Positions 34,630 to 43,061 are shown, counted from the stretch's first letter. The stretch: 58,374 nt of DNA from Kingella_B sp963529665 (GCA_963529665.1 CAUSAG010000014.1:1-58374), one strand, 5' to 3'. Made by a program: numbers and translations. The notes: generated from the sequence alone by a model not told the origin.

Positions 34630-35907
34630 TTAGCGGGCACCGCTGAAACCAAAGTTGGTATTTTTTCCACCTTCATTTGAAATGTATCCACTACCTGCTA
34701 CTTCTTCAGCATTAGGTCCAAAGAAGCCAAGCTTATATTCGCCTATTCGACCACCTTTGCTTGCTGTTGCAGTTCCCCCGATTATCTGAGAACCACCAAG
34801 TATTCCACTACCTAATGTAATATCGCCTAGACTATTAAAGCCAGTAATACTTCCTGAACTGGTTGCCGTTTCCAGCCCAAATTTATCTAAACCAAAGGCA
34901 ACTTGATAATTGAAAGTACCTTTTTCAGGCGTAGCAGCATGAGTAAATGCTTCACCAGAATAACTAAATTTTTGATTATTATTAGCAAATTTCTCTATGG
35001 TTTCTGATGGAGTGGAATAACCTACTGTCTTTATCTGATCGCCATGGATAAAAAGTTCACAGCCTGTGGCAGTAGCAGAAGTCTCACAACCTTCTTCAAA
35101 TCTAGGTTGTGTACCACTGCCAACGCCATCATGGAAAAATGGTAGCGCTTCTGCAAAAACAACAGAGTATGGGCGTTGATAGGCTGTTAATACACCTTTG
35201 GCAGTAACTTTTTTGGAAGGATCAAGCTCAATTGAAAGTGCTCCTTTTGCTGGGGTTACTGAATATTCTATTTGACGGCTAGAATACCCCATACCTAAGT
35301 CTGCAAGGTTAATAGTGTCATCATCAACTGATGTATGTTTATCTTGATAGTGATAAGTTTTTCCATCAATGGTTACTTCTTGACGCGCTGAACCCGAATT
35401 CGCAAGTTGAAGCCAAGTCAGATTCACACTAGAAAAAGGTATCTGTTTCGCTCTATCAACCTCAGCTTTTAACTCTGGCGGAACAGGGTCGTTAGGTTGG
35501 GGATGTGGTTGTGGGGTTGGTTGAGGATTAGGTTGAGGTTGGGGGGTTGGTTGAGGATTAGGTTGGGGTTGTGGGGTTGGTTGAGGATTAGGTTGGGGTT
35601 GCGGGGTTGGTTGAGGATTAGGTTGGGGTTGCGGGGTTGGTTGTGGATTAGGCTGCGGTTGTGGGGTTGGTTGAGGATTAGGCTGCGGTTGCGAGCCATT
35701 CTTTTTCGGGAACACGCTGCTGTTTGAATCCGAGCCATTGTTGTTATTGTTGCCGTTGTTGCCGTTGTTGTTACCATTATTATTGGCTTGACCTGCGCCA
35801 ATCACATTTGAGCCTGCATCCAAGCGGCTGCTGGGCGAGCTTCCGCTGCTGCTGCACGCGGATAACACGGCTACGGCGATTAAAGTTAAACTTAAATTTT
35901 TTAACAT
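34630..35907 (-). CDS. TbpB-like surface lipoprotein with proline-rich repeat, likely Slam substrate
   Basis: The 425-residue product has a lipoprotein signal (VAVLSACSSS, Cys18), an Asn/Gly-rich stretch and six copies of a 10-residue Pro/Gln repeat (PNPQPTPQPQ). A globular domain of about 285 residues follows. Its C-terminal end, YKLGFFGPNAEEVAGSGYI, matches the 'GxFFGPxAEExxG' signature of the eight-stranded barrel in TbpB and other Slam-exported lipoproteins. Two cysteines (GCETSATATGCEL) may form a disulfide loop. The ligand is unknown. The gene is visibly AT-richer than its neighbours and carries no DUS, which suggests recent transfer or diversification. TTAGGAGAGAACT precedes the ATG. 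Confidence 0.85.
   Translation of the reverse strand: MLKNLSLTLIAVAVLSACSSSGSSPSSRLDAGSNVIGAGQANNNGNNNGNNGNNNNNGSDSNSSVFPKKNGSQPQPNPQPTPQPQPNPQPTPQPQPNPQPTPQPQPNPQPTPQPQPNPQPTPQPQPNPQPTPQPHPQPNDPVPPELKAEVDRAKQIPFSSVNLTWLQLANSGSARQEVTIDGKTYHYQDKHTSVDDDTINLADLGMGYSSRQIEYSVTPAKGALSIELDPSKKVTAKGVLTAYQRPYSVVFAEALPFFHDGVGSGTQPRFEEGCETSATATGCELFIHGDQIKTVGYSTPSETIEKFANNNQKFSYSGEAFTHAATPEKGTFNYQVAFGLDKFGLETATSSGSITGFNSLGDITLGSGILGGSQIIGGTATASKGGRIGEYKLGFFGPNAEEVAGSGYISNEGGKNTNFGFSGAR
35505..35696 (-). repeat. 30-bp tandem repeat coding for Pro/Gln linker
   Basis: About six units of 30 bases (plus-strand reading TTGAGGATTAGGTTGGGGTT plus a G-rich end). The middle copies at 35581-35640 are identical; the outer ones differ at a few bases. 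The length is a multiple of three, so changes in copy number keep the reading frame and would only alter linker length. Confidence 0.9.
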
Positions 35908-35928
35908 AGTTCTCTCCTAAAGAAGGGT

Positions 35929-35980
35929 TGCGTGAAAGTCTGTAATGCTACCCCCCCCCCCCGCGTAAAATTAGGTTTGC
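35929..35980 (-). promoter_or_regulatory. promoter region with a 12-G tract (phase-variation candidate)
   Basis: Plus-strand bases 35951-35962 are twelve consecutive C, i.e. G12 on the coding strand. The tract ends 43 bases before the lipoprotein ATG. A -10-like TAGCAT follows it directly, and TTTACG lies just before it. The spacer between those two hexamers is now 13 bases, and slippage would change it. The gap 35908-36196 holds this region and a DUS-pair hairpin at 36066-36106. Confidence 0.65.
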
Positions 35981-36065
35981 TTTTTGTTAATATTTGTAAA
36001 TAAATAGGCTTTTGGATTGAATTTTGTTAGTTAGATATTAAGCAATGGTTTGCGTTTAGTGGAAT

Positions 36066-36106
36066 AAGGCAGCCTGAAATGCGTTTTATGCGTTTCAGGC
36101 TGCCTT
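36066..36106. terminator. DUS-pair hairpin
   Basis: AAGGCAGCCTGAAATGCG and CGTTTCAGGCTGCCTT pair across TTTTATG. It lies between the end of rlmJ and the divergent promoter region of the surface lipoprotein. Confidence 0.5.
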
Positions 36107-36196
36107 GATTGCTTCATCATCATTCTGTGAATTGCTAACCATTTGCCATTATCTTGGCAACCAGCCTCGCCGCGCCATGTTGCGTTTTCAGGCTGC

Positions 36197-37051
36197 CTAA
36201 CGGATTTGGCTGTTTAGGATAAATTTTGCGCCGTTGTCTTGCGCCAATAGCCGCGCCAGTTCGGGCAGGGTTTCGCGCAAGATGCTGTCTAAAATATAGG
36301 GCGGGTTGAGAATAAACATGCCGCTGCCGTGCATGCCAAAGCCGTCGGCGCGGGGGGTGTGGACGTGCAGCTCGGCGCGGATGTGGTTATCGGGCAGCAG
36401 TTTGGCAAGTTTGTCGGGCAGGCTGCGGCTTTCTTCGCGGCTTAAACAGGGATACCAAACCATGTAGCAGCCTTGTTCAAAGCGTTTGAGCGCGTCGCGC
36501 AGGGTGTGGATAACTTGGGCGTAGTCTTGTTTGCGCTCATACGGTGGGTCAATCAACACGACGGCGCGGCGCGTGGAGGGGGGCAGCAGGCTAATCAGCC
36601 CTGCGAAGCCGTCTTCTTGTTTGGCGATGGCGCGTTTGCCAAGGCGCAGCGCGTGGAGGTTGTTTTGCAGCAGGGCGAAATCGGCGGGGTGCAGTTCAAA
36701 CAGGCGCAGTTTGTCGGTGGGGCGCAAGAGTTGGGCTGCCCACAGCGGCGAGCCTGCGTAAAAGGAATGACGCTTTTCGGGCAAGGCAAATGTTTGCGCA
36801 AATTGGGCGAAGGCGGCGAGTTTTTCAGGCTGCCTTTGGCTTGCCCACAGCCGTGCGATGCCTTGTTGATATTCGCCCACTTTGTTGGCTTCATCGCCGC
36901 GCAAATCGTATAAGCCTGCGCCTGCATGGGTGTCGATGTACCAATAGGGTTTGTCTTTTTGGTTGTAGTAATTGAGCACGGCGTAGAGCGTGAAGTGTTT
37001 GAGCACATCGGCGTGGTTGCCTGCGTGGTAGGCATGGCGGTAGCTGAGCAT
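36197..37051 (-). CDS. rlmJ: 23S rRNA (adenine(2030)-N6)-methyltransferase
   Basis: RlmJ methylates A2030 of 23S rRNA. The 284-residue protein begins MLSYRHAYHAGNHADVLKH, a family hallmark, and continues with YIDTHAGAGLYDL for SAM binding. The catalytic VLIDPPYERKQDY appears near residue 165, and HGSGMFILNPPY near the C-terminus. AAAGGACAGCC precedes the ATG. It is a single gene; a double-hairpin repeat and a DUS module lie upstream. Confidence 0.93.
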   Translation of the reverse strand: MLSYRHAYHAGNHADVLKHFTLYAVLNYYNQKDKPYWYIDTHAGAGLYDLRGDEANKVGEYQQGIARLWASQRQPEKLAAFAQFAQTFALPEKRHSFYAGSPLWAAQLLRPTDKLRLFELHPADFALLQNNLHALRLGKRAIAKQEDGFAGLISLLPPSTRRAVVLIDPPYERKQDYAQVIHTLRDALKRFEQGCYMVWYPCLSREESRSLPDKLAKLLPDNHIRAELHVHTPRADGFGMHGSGMFILNPPYILDSILRETLPELARLLAQDNGAKFILNSQIR

Positions 37052-37176
37052 GGCTGTCCTTTGGCGGATGGGGATTGGGCGGCGGAATATAGCAAAGGTG
37101 GGGCAGGTGGGTCAAAGGGCGGCAGGCTGCGCGATAAGGCAGCCTGAAATCAGGCAAGGAATGGTTGATGCTGCGT

Positions 37177-37226
37177 GGGGTGCAGGGGCTTGCCCCTGCT
37201 CGTGGTAGGCGGCGAAACGCCTGCTC
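37177..37226. repeat. 50-bp double-hairpin repeat, copy 1
   Basis: Identical over 50 bases with 44898-44947. It contains a perfect hairpin (GCAGGGGC-TT-GCCCCTGC) and a second stem (AGGCG-GCGAAA-CGCCT). It lies upstream of rlmJ. The surrounding gap 37052-37331 also holds a DUS and the DUS module at 37245-37320, but no gene. Confidence 0.8.
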
Positions 37227-37244
37227 GGGCAAAAGACAAGCAAA

Positions 37245-37320
37245 AGGCAGCCTGAAAACGAGCGAAGCGAGTTTCAGCGAAGCTAAAACGTGCTGCTAAA
37301 AATGTTTTCAGGCTGCCTTT
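37245..37320. repeat. DUS - GAAGCTAAAAC module - inverted DUS
   Basis: A full-length member of the composite repeat family: AGGCAGCCTGAAAACG, a middle with GCGAAGCGAGTTTCAGCG and GAAGCTAAAACG, then the inverted DUS. It lies directly after the end of the small exported protein gene. Confidence 0.7.
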
Positions 37321-37331
37321 GGCTTGGGCGA

Positions 37332-37694
37332 TTAGTTATCGCGGTCTAAATCCACTTTGTATTCAATGCGTCCGTTGCCTTTGTGTTCAATGCTGATGTC
37401 CATTTCTTGATTGTGGCGTTGGAATTTTAAATCGGCATCGTCGCGCTCAATGTCGGATTCCACCAGGCTGAAGCCTTGGCGTTTGGCGTGGTTGATGGCT
37501 TGTTTGGCGAGCGGGCGCACGTCGTTGCCGCGTAAACGAAATTCTACTTCGTATTCGCCGTCGCCTTGGTGGTCGGCTTTCACCACTTGCGCGCCGCGCG
37601 GTTGGTAGATTTCGCGGGGCACACCGCCTTTGGCGGATGCCATGCCGATAAAACCTGCTGCCAAAAGGGCGGCGATAAGATGGGTTTTGTTCAT
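37332..37694 (-). CDS. small exported protein of unknown function
   Basis: The 120-residue product has a signal peptide (MNKTHLIAALLAAGFIGMASA, cleavage near residue 21). The charged mature part of about 99 residues has repeated acidic/basic strands (GDGEYEVEFRLRGNDVRP, DADLKFQRHNQEMDISIEHK, IEYKVDLDRDN). It contains no cysteine. The alternating strands suggest a small beta sandwich such as a PepSY-like or DUF fold, but I cannot assign one. AAGGTAAACAC precedes the ATG. Confidence 0.65.
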   Translation of the reverse strand: MNKTHLIAALLAAGFIGMASAKGGVPREIYQPRGAQVVKADHQGDGEYEVEFRLRGNDVRPLAKQAINHAKRQGFSLVESDIERDDADLKFQRHNQEMDISIEHKGNGRIEYKVDLDRDN

Positions 37695-37865
37695 GTGTTT
37701 ACCTTATCTGTGTGGGTGGTTGGGAAAGCGCGCATTATAAAAGCAGTATTGATTCGCCCGCAAGACAATTTATATTTGCTATCAGATGCTTGTTGCGGGG
37801 CGGAAGGGTTTTCAGGCTGCCTATTGGATACGACAAAAGGCAGCCTGAAAAACCAAATTCCGCAT

Positions 37866-37991
37866 TTCAACCTTGCGCGTTGCGCTGCGGCATACCCCTG
37901 AGCTTTGCATAAGTTCGCATAGCTAAATCAAAGATTTAGATGCTTACTTAATACCCAAATCAAAGATTTGGACAAAGGGGCAAGGCTGCCT
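37866..37991 (+). repeat. interspersed repeat with CCAAATCAAAGATTTGG, long copy
   Basis: This shares its ends with the reverse complement of 42941-43020. The shared parts are TTCAACCTTGCG, GTTGCGCTGCGG, ATACCCCT, CCAAATCAAAGATTTGGAC and AAAGGGGCAAGGCTGCCT. This copy carries about 45 extra bases with another AAATCAAAGATTTA palindrome, apparently an internal duplication. The gap 37695-38009 contains this and two DUS copies, with no gene. Confidence 0.75.
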
Positions 37992-38009
37992 TTGTCGCAT
38001 CAACATCAA

Positions 38010-39950
38010 TCAATCATGCGCCAGCGCATCAATCGGGTTGAGCTTGGACGCATTCTTTGCAGGCATATAGCCAAACAGCACGCCGATGATGGTGGAGCAC
38101 AGCACCGCGCCGATAATAGACGCGGTGGAAAACGACATCGCAAAATCGGTTACCACGCTGTTAAACAGCGAAGCCAAGCCAAACGAAATCAGCACGCCCA
38201 TCATGCCGCCAATCAGGCACAGCAAAATCGCTTCAATCAAAAACTGCTGCAAAATATTCACCTGCCGCGCCCCAATCGCCATGCGCACGCCGATTTCTTT
38301 GGTGCGCTCGGTAACGGATACCAGCATGATATTCATCACACCAATGCCGCCCACCACCAGCGAAATCACGGCGATAGACGAAATCAGCAGCGTCATCGTG
38401 CCTGTGGTTTTTTCCACCATTTTCTTGATGCTGTCGCTGTTTTGCGTAAAGAAATCTTCTGTGCCATGCCGCGCGCGCAACAGCTCGGTGATGCCTTTTT
38501 CTGCCGTTTGCGTGTCCACATCGGGCTTAATTTTCACCGTGATATTGCTGATGTATTTATTGCCGCTGATTTGGCTCATCAGCGTGGTGTAGGGCGTGTA
38601 AATCTGCAAGCTGTCGGACGGGGCTTCAAATTGGTTGTCGTCTTTTTTCAACACGCCGATAACGGTGAGCGGGCGTTTTTTCAGCAGCACCACTTTGCCC
38701 AGCGGGTTTTCGCCATTGGGAAACAGCTTTTTCTGCGTGTTTTCATCAATCACCACCACTTGCGCGTTGTCTTTCACGTCTTCGGCGTTAAACAATCGCC
38801 CCTGCCCGATTTTTTCCCCGCGCACGTCAAAATATTGCTCGCCCACACCCGCCACGCTGGCGGTTAAATCAATGTTTTTGTAGGTTAATGTGCCGCTGCT
38901 GTAACTGCCTGGGGTGGTGCTTTCCACATAGCTGAGCCCTGCGATGGCTTGGCTGTCGGCAACGGTGAGCGTTTTCACTTTGCCCGAGCGGCGGTCGCCA
39001 AAGCCTTTGCCCGGATAGATGCTAATCATGTTGGTGCCCATGGAGCTGATGTCTTTCAGGATTTTTTCTTGCGTGCCGTTGCCCAATGCCACCACAGAAA
39101 CCACGGCGGCGATGCCGATAATGATGCCGAGCATGGTTAAGAGCGAGCGCATTTTGTGCGCCACAATGGCTTGCACCGACATTTTGCAGGCTTCGTTAAA
39201 CTGGTCTTTATAAAACACCAAGCCGCGTTTTTCTTGAATGGCTTGCACGTTGCTGGGGTGGATTTCTTCGCTTTTGCTGCTGTCGGCGATGATTTCGCCA
39301 TCGCGGATTTCAATCACACGGTTGGCTTGGGCGGCGATTTTGGGGTCGTGGGTTACCATGATGATGGTGTGCCCGTCGTTGTAGAGCTGGTGGATGATTT
39401 CCATCACGTTTTCGCCGCTGTGCGAATCCAGCGCGCCTGTGGGCTCGTCGGCAAAGATGATTTCGCCGCCGTTCATCAGGGCGCGGGCGATGGATACGCG
39501 CTGTTGTTGCCCGCCTGATAATTCGCTGGGTTTGTTTTTTTCTTTGCCTTGCAAGCCCAGTTTATCCAGCAGCATATCGGCGCGTTGGCTGCGCTGGGCG
39601 TAGCCGATGCCTGCGTACACGGAGGGCAAGGCAACGTTATCGCGCGCGGTAAGCGAGCTGAGTAGGTTGTAGCGTTGGAAGATGAAGCCGAAGCGTTTGC
39701 GGCGCATGGCGGCGAGTTCATCGGCGGACATTTTGGAGGTTTCGGTGCCTGCGATGCTGTATGTGCCGCTGGTGGGCGTATCCAGCAGCCCGAGAATGTT
39801 CATCAGCGTGGATTTGCCCGAGCCTGATTGCCCGATGATGGCGACAAAATCGCCTTTTTCTATGGAGAGGTTGATGTCTTTGAGCACGTGCACGCGGTTT
39901 TCGCCTGTGCCGAAATAGCGGTTGATGTTTTTGCATTCTATGAGCGACAT
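38010..39950 (-). CDS. macB: MacB-type ABC exporter, ATPase-permease fusion
   Basis: The inner-membrane part of a tripartite efflux system that works with a MacA adaptor and a TolC-like channel. The 646-residue protein has the ATPase domain first: Walker A GQSGSGKSTL near residue 40, signature LSGGQQQRVSIARAL, Walker B IIFADEPTGALDS. A first membrane helix lies near 272-292, then a large periplasmic domain to about 520, and three C-terminal FtsX helices (VVGGIGVMNIMLVSVTERTK). AAAAGGCAAAACC precedes the ATG. No macA gene lies next to it. Confidence 0.93.
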   Translation of the reverse strand: MSLIECKNINRYFGTGENRVHVLKDINLSIEKGDFVAIIGQSGSGKSTLMNILGLLDTPTSGTYSIAGTETSKMSADELAAMRRKRFGFIFQRYNLLSSLTARDNVALPSVYAGIGYAQRSQRADMLLDKLGLQGKEKNKPSELSGGQQQRVSIARALMNGGEIIFADEPTGALDSHSGENVMEIIHQLYNDGHTIIMVTHDPKIAAQANRVIEIRDGEIIADSSKSEEIHPSNVQAIQEKRGLVFYKDQFNEACKMSVQAIVAHKMRSLLTMLGIIIGIAAVVSVVALGNGTQEKILKDISSMGTNMISIYPGKGFGDRRSGKVKTLTVADSQAIAGLSYVESTTPGSYSSGTLTYKNIDLTASVAGVGEQYFDVRGEKIGQGRLFNAEDVKDNAQVVVIDENTQKKLFPNGENPLGKVVLLKKRPLTVIGVLKKDDNQFEAPSDSLQIYTPYTTLMSQISGNKYISNITVKIKPDVDTQTAEKGITELLRARHGTEDFFTQNSDSIKKMVEKTTGTMTLLISSIAVISLVVGGIGVMNIMLVSVTERTKEIGVRMAIGARQVNILQQFLIEAILLCLIGGMMGVLISFGLASLFNSVVTDFAMSFSTASIIGAVLCSTIIGVLFGYMPAKNASKLNPIDALAHD

Positions 39951-40047
39951 GGTTTTGCCTTTTATTTGCTTTTCAGGCTGCCTTTGACTTTTCAGGCTGC
40001 CTGAATACGAACACGGTGGAAAGTTGAAAACGGGGTTTCAGGCTGCC

Positions 40048-40595
40048 TTATGCGTTTGCGGCAGCCTGAAAAATAAATTGATGCTGCGGTTTCATCCATT
40101 TTTCAAAGCGGAAAAATTCATCGCTGCCGTCAAATGCCGCATCGGTTTGATGCGGGTCGGGGTGTCTGGCATGGAAGAATTCGACGATTTGGAAGCCGCA
40201 TTTGTTCACATAAAAATGGATGTTGCGCTTTTCCATATAGGGCGTGTGCGTTTCCCAAACGATGGTTTCGGGGAACATTTGTTCCACCGCCTGCCACACG
40301 CGAAAGCCAAGCTGCTGCCCATGCGCGGCGCGGTCAATGTAAAACAAATCCAGCGCGTTGAAATGATTGGGGCGGATGGACAGCACCACGCCGCCCGATA
40401 ATTTGCCCGCCACCCACACGCCAAACGCTTGCGCGTGTTCGGCGTCCAGCGATTCGGTGATTTCGCGCTCGGAGATAACGAATTCTTTGGGGGCATTGGG
40501 CTGATGCTCAAAGGCAGCCTGAAAGGCGTGTTGCAGCTGGCGGATGAAGGTGGGGCGGTCGTGGGGGATAGGGGTTGCAGGGTAAAATTTAGCAT
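40048..40595 (-). pseudogene. GNAT-type acetyltransferase gene with an apparent frameshift
   Basis: The main reading frame (HDRPTFIRQLQHAF to the end, about 170 residues) looks like a GNAT acetyltransferase: ITESLDAEHAQAFGVWV, GGVVLSIRPNHFNALDLFYIDRAAHGQQLG for acetyl-CoA binding, and WETHTPYMEKRNIHFYVNKCGF. It has no ATG, GTG or TTG at a sensible place. An ATG at 40595 in another frame gives MLNFTLQPLSP, a typical GNAT beginning. One extra C in the run of five (plus-strand G at 40563-40567) would join the two. The gene is therefore frameshifted, phase-variable or affected by a sequencing error. Confidence 0.65.
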
Positions 40596-40658
40596 GCTGG
40601 TTGAATGTGGGATAAGGCAGCCTGAAAACTGTTTTGGCGTTTTCAGGCTGCCTTTGCG

Positions 40659-41000
40659 TTATTCGTTTGCTTGGAATACATGGAAGCCGCGTTGTTCGGC
40701 GGCGGCTTGGTCGGCTTGTTGAATGGTGTACACGTTGATGCTGCCCGTTGCACCGCCGCACACGCTGGGGAAGGCAACGCCGCGCAGCTCATCTTTGCGC
40801 GCGGCGAATACTTGGATGCCGCTTAATTCGCGTTGCATGGCTTCGGGGCTGATGCCACCGCCTTGGCATTGAACGGCGTTGTCGCTGCGATAGACTTCTA
40901 TGCGCGTGGCGGCGCGGGATGTGGCTTTCAGGCTGCCTGAATGGCTGGCGCAGGCGGTGAGCAAAAAGCTGGCAGCAAGGAAAAGGACGGTTTTTTGCAT
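40659..41000 (-). CDS. small lipoprotein of unknown function
   Basis: The 113-residue product has a lipobox (SFLLTACASH, Cys17). A DUS-encoded SGSLKATS lies at the start of the mature part. The rest (EVYRSDNAVQCQGGGISPEAMQ, LRGVAFPSVCGGATGSINVYTI) has two cysteines that may pair. Similar short proteins with a C-terminal 'NVYTI' end occur in proteobacteria, but I cannot name the family. No clear ribosome site is visible. Confidence 0.68.
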   Translation of the reverse strand: MQKTVLFLAASFLLTACASHSGSLKATSRAATRIEVYRSDNAVQCQGGGISPEAMQRELSGIQVFAARKDELRGVAFPSVCGGATGSINVYTIQQADQAAAEQRGFHVFQANE

Positions 41001-41102
41001 GATGCGCGGGGCGGTTTGTTAAAGGGCGTTATTGTAAATTTTTTTGCGCGGGGGGTTTGTTATGATTGCGTAAAGTTAGCAAAAGGCGCGCGACGGGGCG
41101 TT

Positions 41103-41810
41103 TCAGGCTGCCTGTTGCAGGAAGTATTCGGCAAGGGCGGCATCGTCGGGGCGGGTGAGTTTGATGTTGCGGCTGTCGCCTGTTACCAGCGCAGGCTGCA
41201 AGCCGAGTTGTTCTACGGCGGATGCGTCGTCGGTGATTTGGCTTAAATCGCTTTGGCTTAGGGCGCGGTGCAATAAGGCAGCCTGAAAGGCTTGCGGGGT
41301 TTGCGCTTGCCAGATGCCGTCTCGTGGGAGTGTGTGTGCGCTGTGCACCAGATGCGGGGCGGCTTGGCGTTTGAGGGTATCGGCAACGGGGATGGCGAGC
41401 AATGCGCCGTGTTGCTGGGCGTGTGGGTCGTTATCCAGCGTGTCCAGCAGGCGGTTGAGCGCGCTTTGTGGCAGGCAGCAGCGGGCGGCATCGTGCACCA
41501 GCAAGGTGTCGCTGGGCTGAATCAGCTGTTGGTTCAGCAGGTGGGCGATGCCGTTAGCGATGCTGCGGGCGCGGGTGTCGCCGCCTTGCGGATGGACGCT
41601 GGCGTTGGCAGGCAGCGTGATGCAATCGGCAAACCATGTATCGCTGGGGGAGATGATGACGGCGATGTGGGCAATGCGCGGATTGGCGGCAAAGCGGTTG
41701 AGCGTGTGTTGCAGCATGGGGATGCCGAGCAGCGGGGCGTATTGCTTGGGGGTGGCGGCGCCATAGCGGCTGCCGATGCCTGCGGCGGGGATAAGGGCGA
41801 TGTGGGGCAT
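41103..41810 (-). CDS. ispD: 2-C-methyl-D-erythritol 4-phosphate cytidylyltransferase
   Basis: Third step of the non-mevalonate isoprenoid pathway. The 235-residue protein shows the nucleotide-binding loop ALIPAAGIGSRYGAATPKQY near the N-terminus, LLVHDAARCCLP near residue 100, and TDDASAVEQLG near the C-terminus. The initiator region has only a weak ribosome site. It is not followed by ispF; the next gene on this strand is the small lipoprotein about 100 bases away. Confidence 0.94.
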   Translation of the reverse strand: MPHIALIPAAGIGSRYGAATPKQYAPLLGIPMLQHTLNRFAANPRIAHIAVIISPSDTWFADCITLPANASVHPQGGDTRARSIANGIAHLLNQQLIQPSDTLLVHDAARCCLPQSALNRLLDTLDNDPHAQQHGALLAIPVADTLKRQAAPHLVHSAHTLPRDGIWQAQTPQAFQAALLHRALSQSDLSQITDDASAVEQLGLQPALVTGDSRNIKLTRPDDAALAEYFLQQAA

Positions 41811-41960
41811 GGTAATCTTTCGGGGATGAGGTTGCGGCTTTCAGGCTGCCTTAATGCGGATGGCGTTGGGCGTAAACACAGGTGCTGTCATACAACAAAG
41901 GCAGCCTGAAAACTGTATTTTTTGTTTTCAGGCTGCCTATTGCTTTGCCAAGCGCTCGCG

Positions 41961-42848
41961 CTATGCCAGCTTGGCGGCATATTGTTGCAACAATTCTTTA
42001 AACGCCGCGCCTGTTTCGGGGTGTTTTAAGCCGAAAGCCAGCGTGGCTTCCAGATAGCCGATTTTGCTTCCGCAGTCGTAGCGTTTGCCGTCAAAGGCGT
42101 GGGCGAGCACGGGTTCGTATTCCACCAGTTTGGCGATGGCATCGGTGAGCTGGATTTCGCCGCCTGCGCCGCGCCCAATGGTTTGCAGCAGTTGGAAAAT
42201 GCGCGGGGTTAAAACGTATCGCCCCACCACGGCGAGGTTGGATTCGGTGTCCTCGGGCTTGGGTTTTTCCACGATGCTGTGAATGCGTTGGTATTGCTGC
42301 CACGGGTTGGTTTCCACCATGCCGTAGGACTGGGTGTGCGCATGGTCTATGGTTTGCACGCCAATCACGCTGCTGCCCGTTTGGTTATACACATCAATCA
42401 TTTGCGCGATTGCGCCGCGCGGTGCATCAATCAAATCATCCGCCAAAATCACGGCAAACGGCTCATTGCCCACTGCAGGCAAGGCGCACAACACCGCGTG
42501 CCCCAAGCCCAAGGCTTCGGCTTGGCGCGTGTAAAAGCAGCTTATGTGGGCGGGCAAAATGTTTTGCACTTGGGTGAGCATGGCTTTTTTATCGCGCAAT
42601 GCCAACTCGTTTTCCAGCTCGTATGCTTTGTCAAAATGGTCTTCAATGCTGCGTTTGCTGCGCCCAGTTACAAAAATAATCTCATCGCAACCTGCCGCAA
42701 TCGCCTCTTCCACCGCATATTGAATCAGCGGCTTATCCACAATCGGCAGCATTTCTTTGGGATTGGCTTTGGTAGCGGGCAAAAAGCGCGTGCCCATGCC
42801 TGCCACGGGGAACACCACTTTGCGGATACGCGGGAATTGGTCTGCCAT
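41961..42848 (-). CDS. galU: UTP-glucose-1-phosphate uridylyltransferase
   Basis: Makes UDP-glucose for surface polysaccharide and lipooligosaccharide synthesis. The 295-residue protein has KVVFPVAGMGTRFLPATKANPKEMLPI split at residues 9-35, IIFVTGRSKRSIEDHFD, GLGHAVLCA and ILADDLID, as in bacterial GalU. The start at 42848 (MADQFPRIRK) follows GGAGAAAAA; a longer reading begins with residues lacking similarity. A DUS pair at 41898-41938 lies after it. Confidence 0.95.
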   Translation of the reverse strand: MADQFPRIRKVVFPVAGMGTRFLPATKANPKEMLPIVDKPLIQYAVEEAIAAGCDEIIFVTGRSKRSIEDHFDKAYELENELALRDKKAMLTQVQNILPAHISCFYTRQAEALGLGHAVLCALPAVGNEPFAVILADDLIDAPRGAIAQMIDVYNQTGSSVIGVQTIDHAHTQSYGMVETNPWQQYQRIHSIVEKPKPEDTESNLAVVGRYVLTPRIFQLLQTIGRGAGGEIQLTDAIAKLVEYEPVLAHAFDGKRYDCGSKIGYLEATLAFGLKHPETGAAFKELLQQYAAKLA

Positions 42849-42940
42849 TTTTTCTCCACAATCTTTACACAAAATAACGTTGGCAATTATAACCACGCGC
42901 CTGTGTTCTGTCAGGTAAAATAATATCTGATTTTGATTTC

Positions 42941-43020
42941 AGGCAGCCTTGCCCCTTTGTCCAAATCTTTGATTTGGGTAACCAAAGGGGTATACCGCAG
43001 CGCAACACGCAAGGTTGAAA
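42941..43020 (-). repeat. interspersed repeat with CCAAATCTTTGATTTGG, short copy
   Basis: In reverse orientation this matches both ends of 37866-37991 but lacks the internal 45 bases. It fills most of the gap between the divergent galU and recJ genes and is followed by a DUS at 43027-43040. Confidence 0.75.
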
Positions 43021-43061
43021 AACGCGTTTCAGGCTGCCTTTTTTATTTTTGATTGCCCACC

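Noticed and set aside
37695..38009. Small plus-strand open frames in the macB-distal gap
   Set aside because: They are made of DUS and the CCAAATCAAAGATTTGG repeat and lack ribosome sites.
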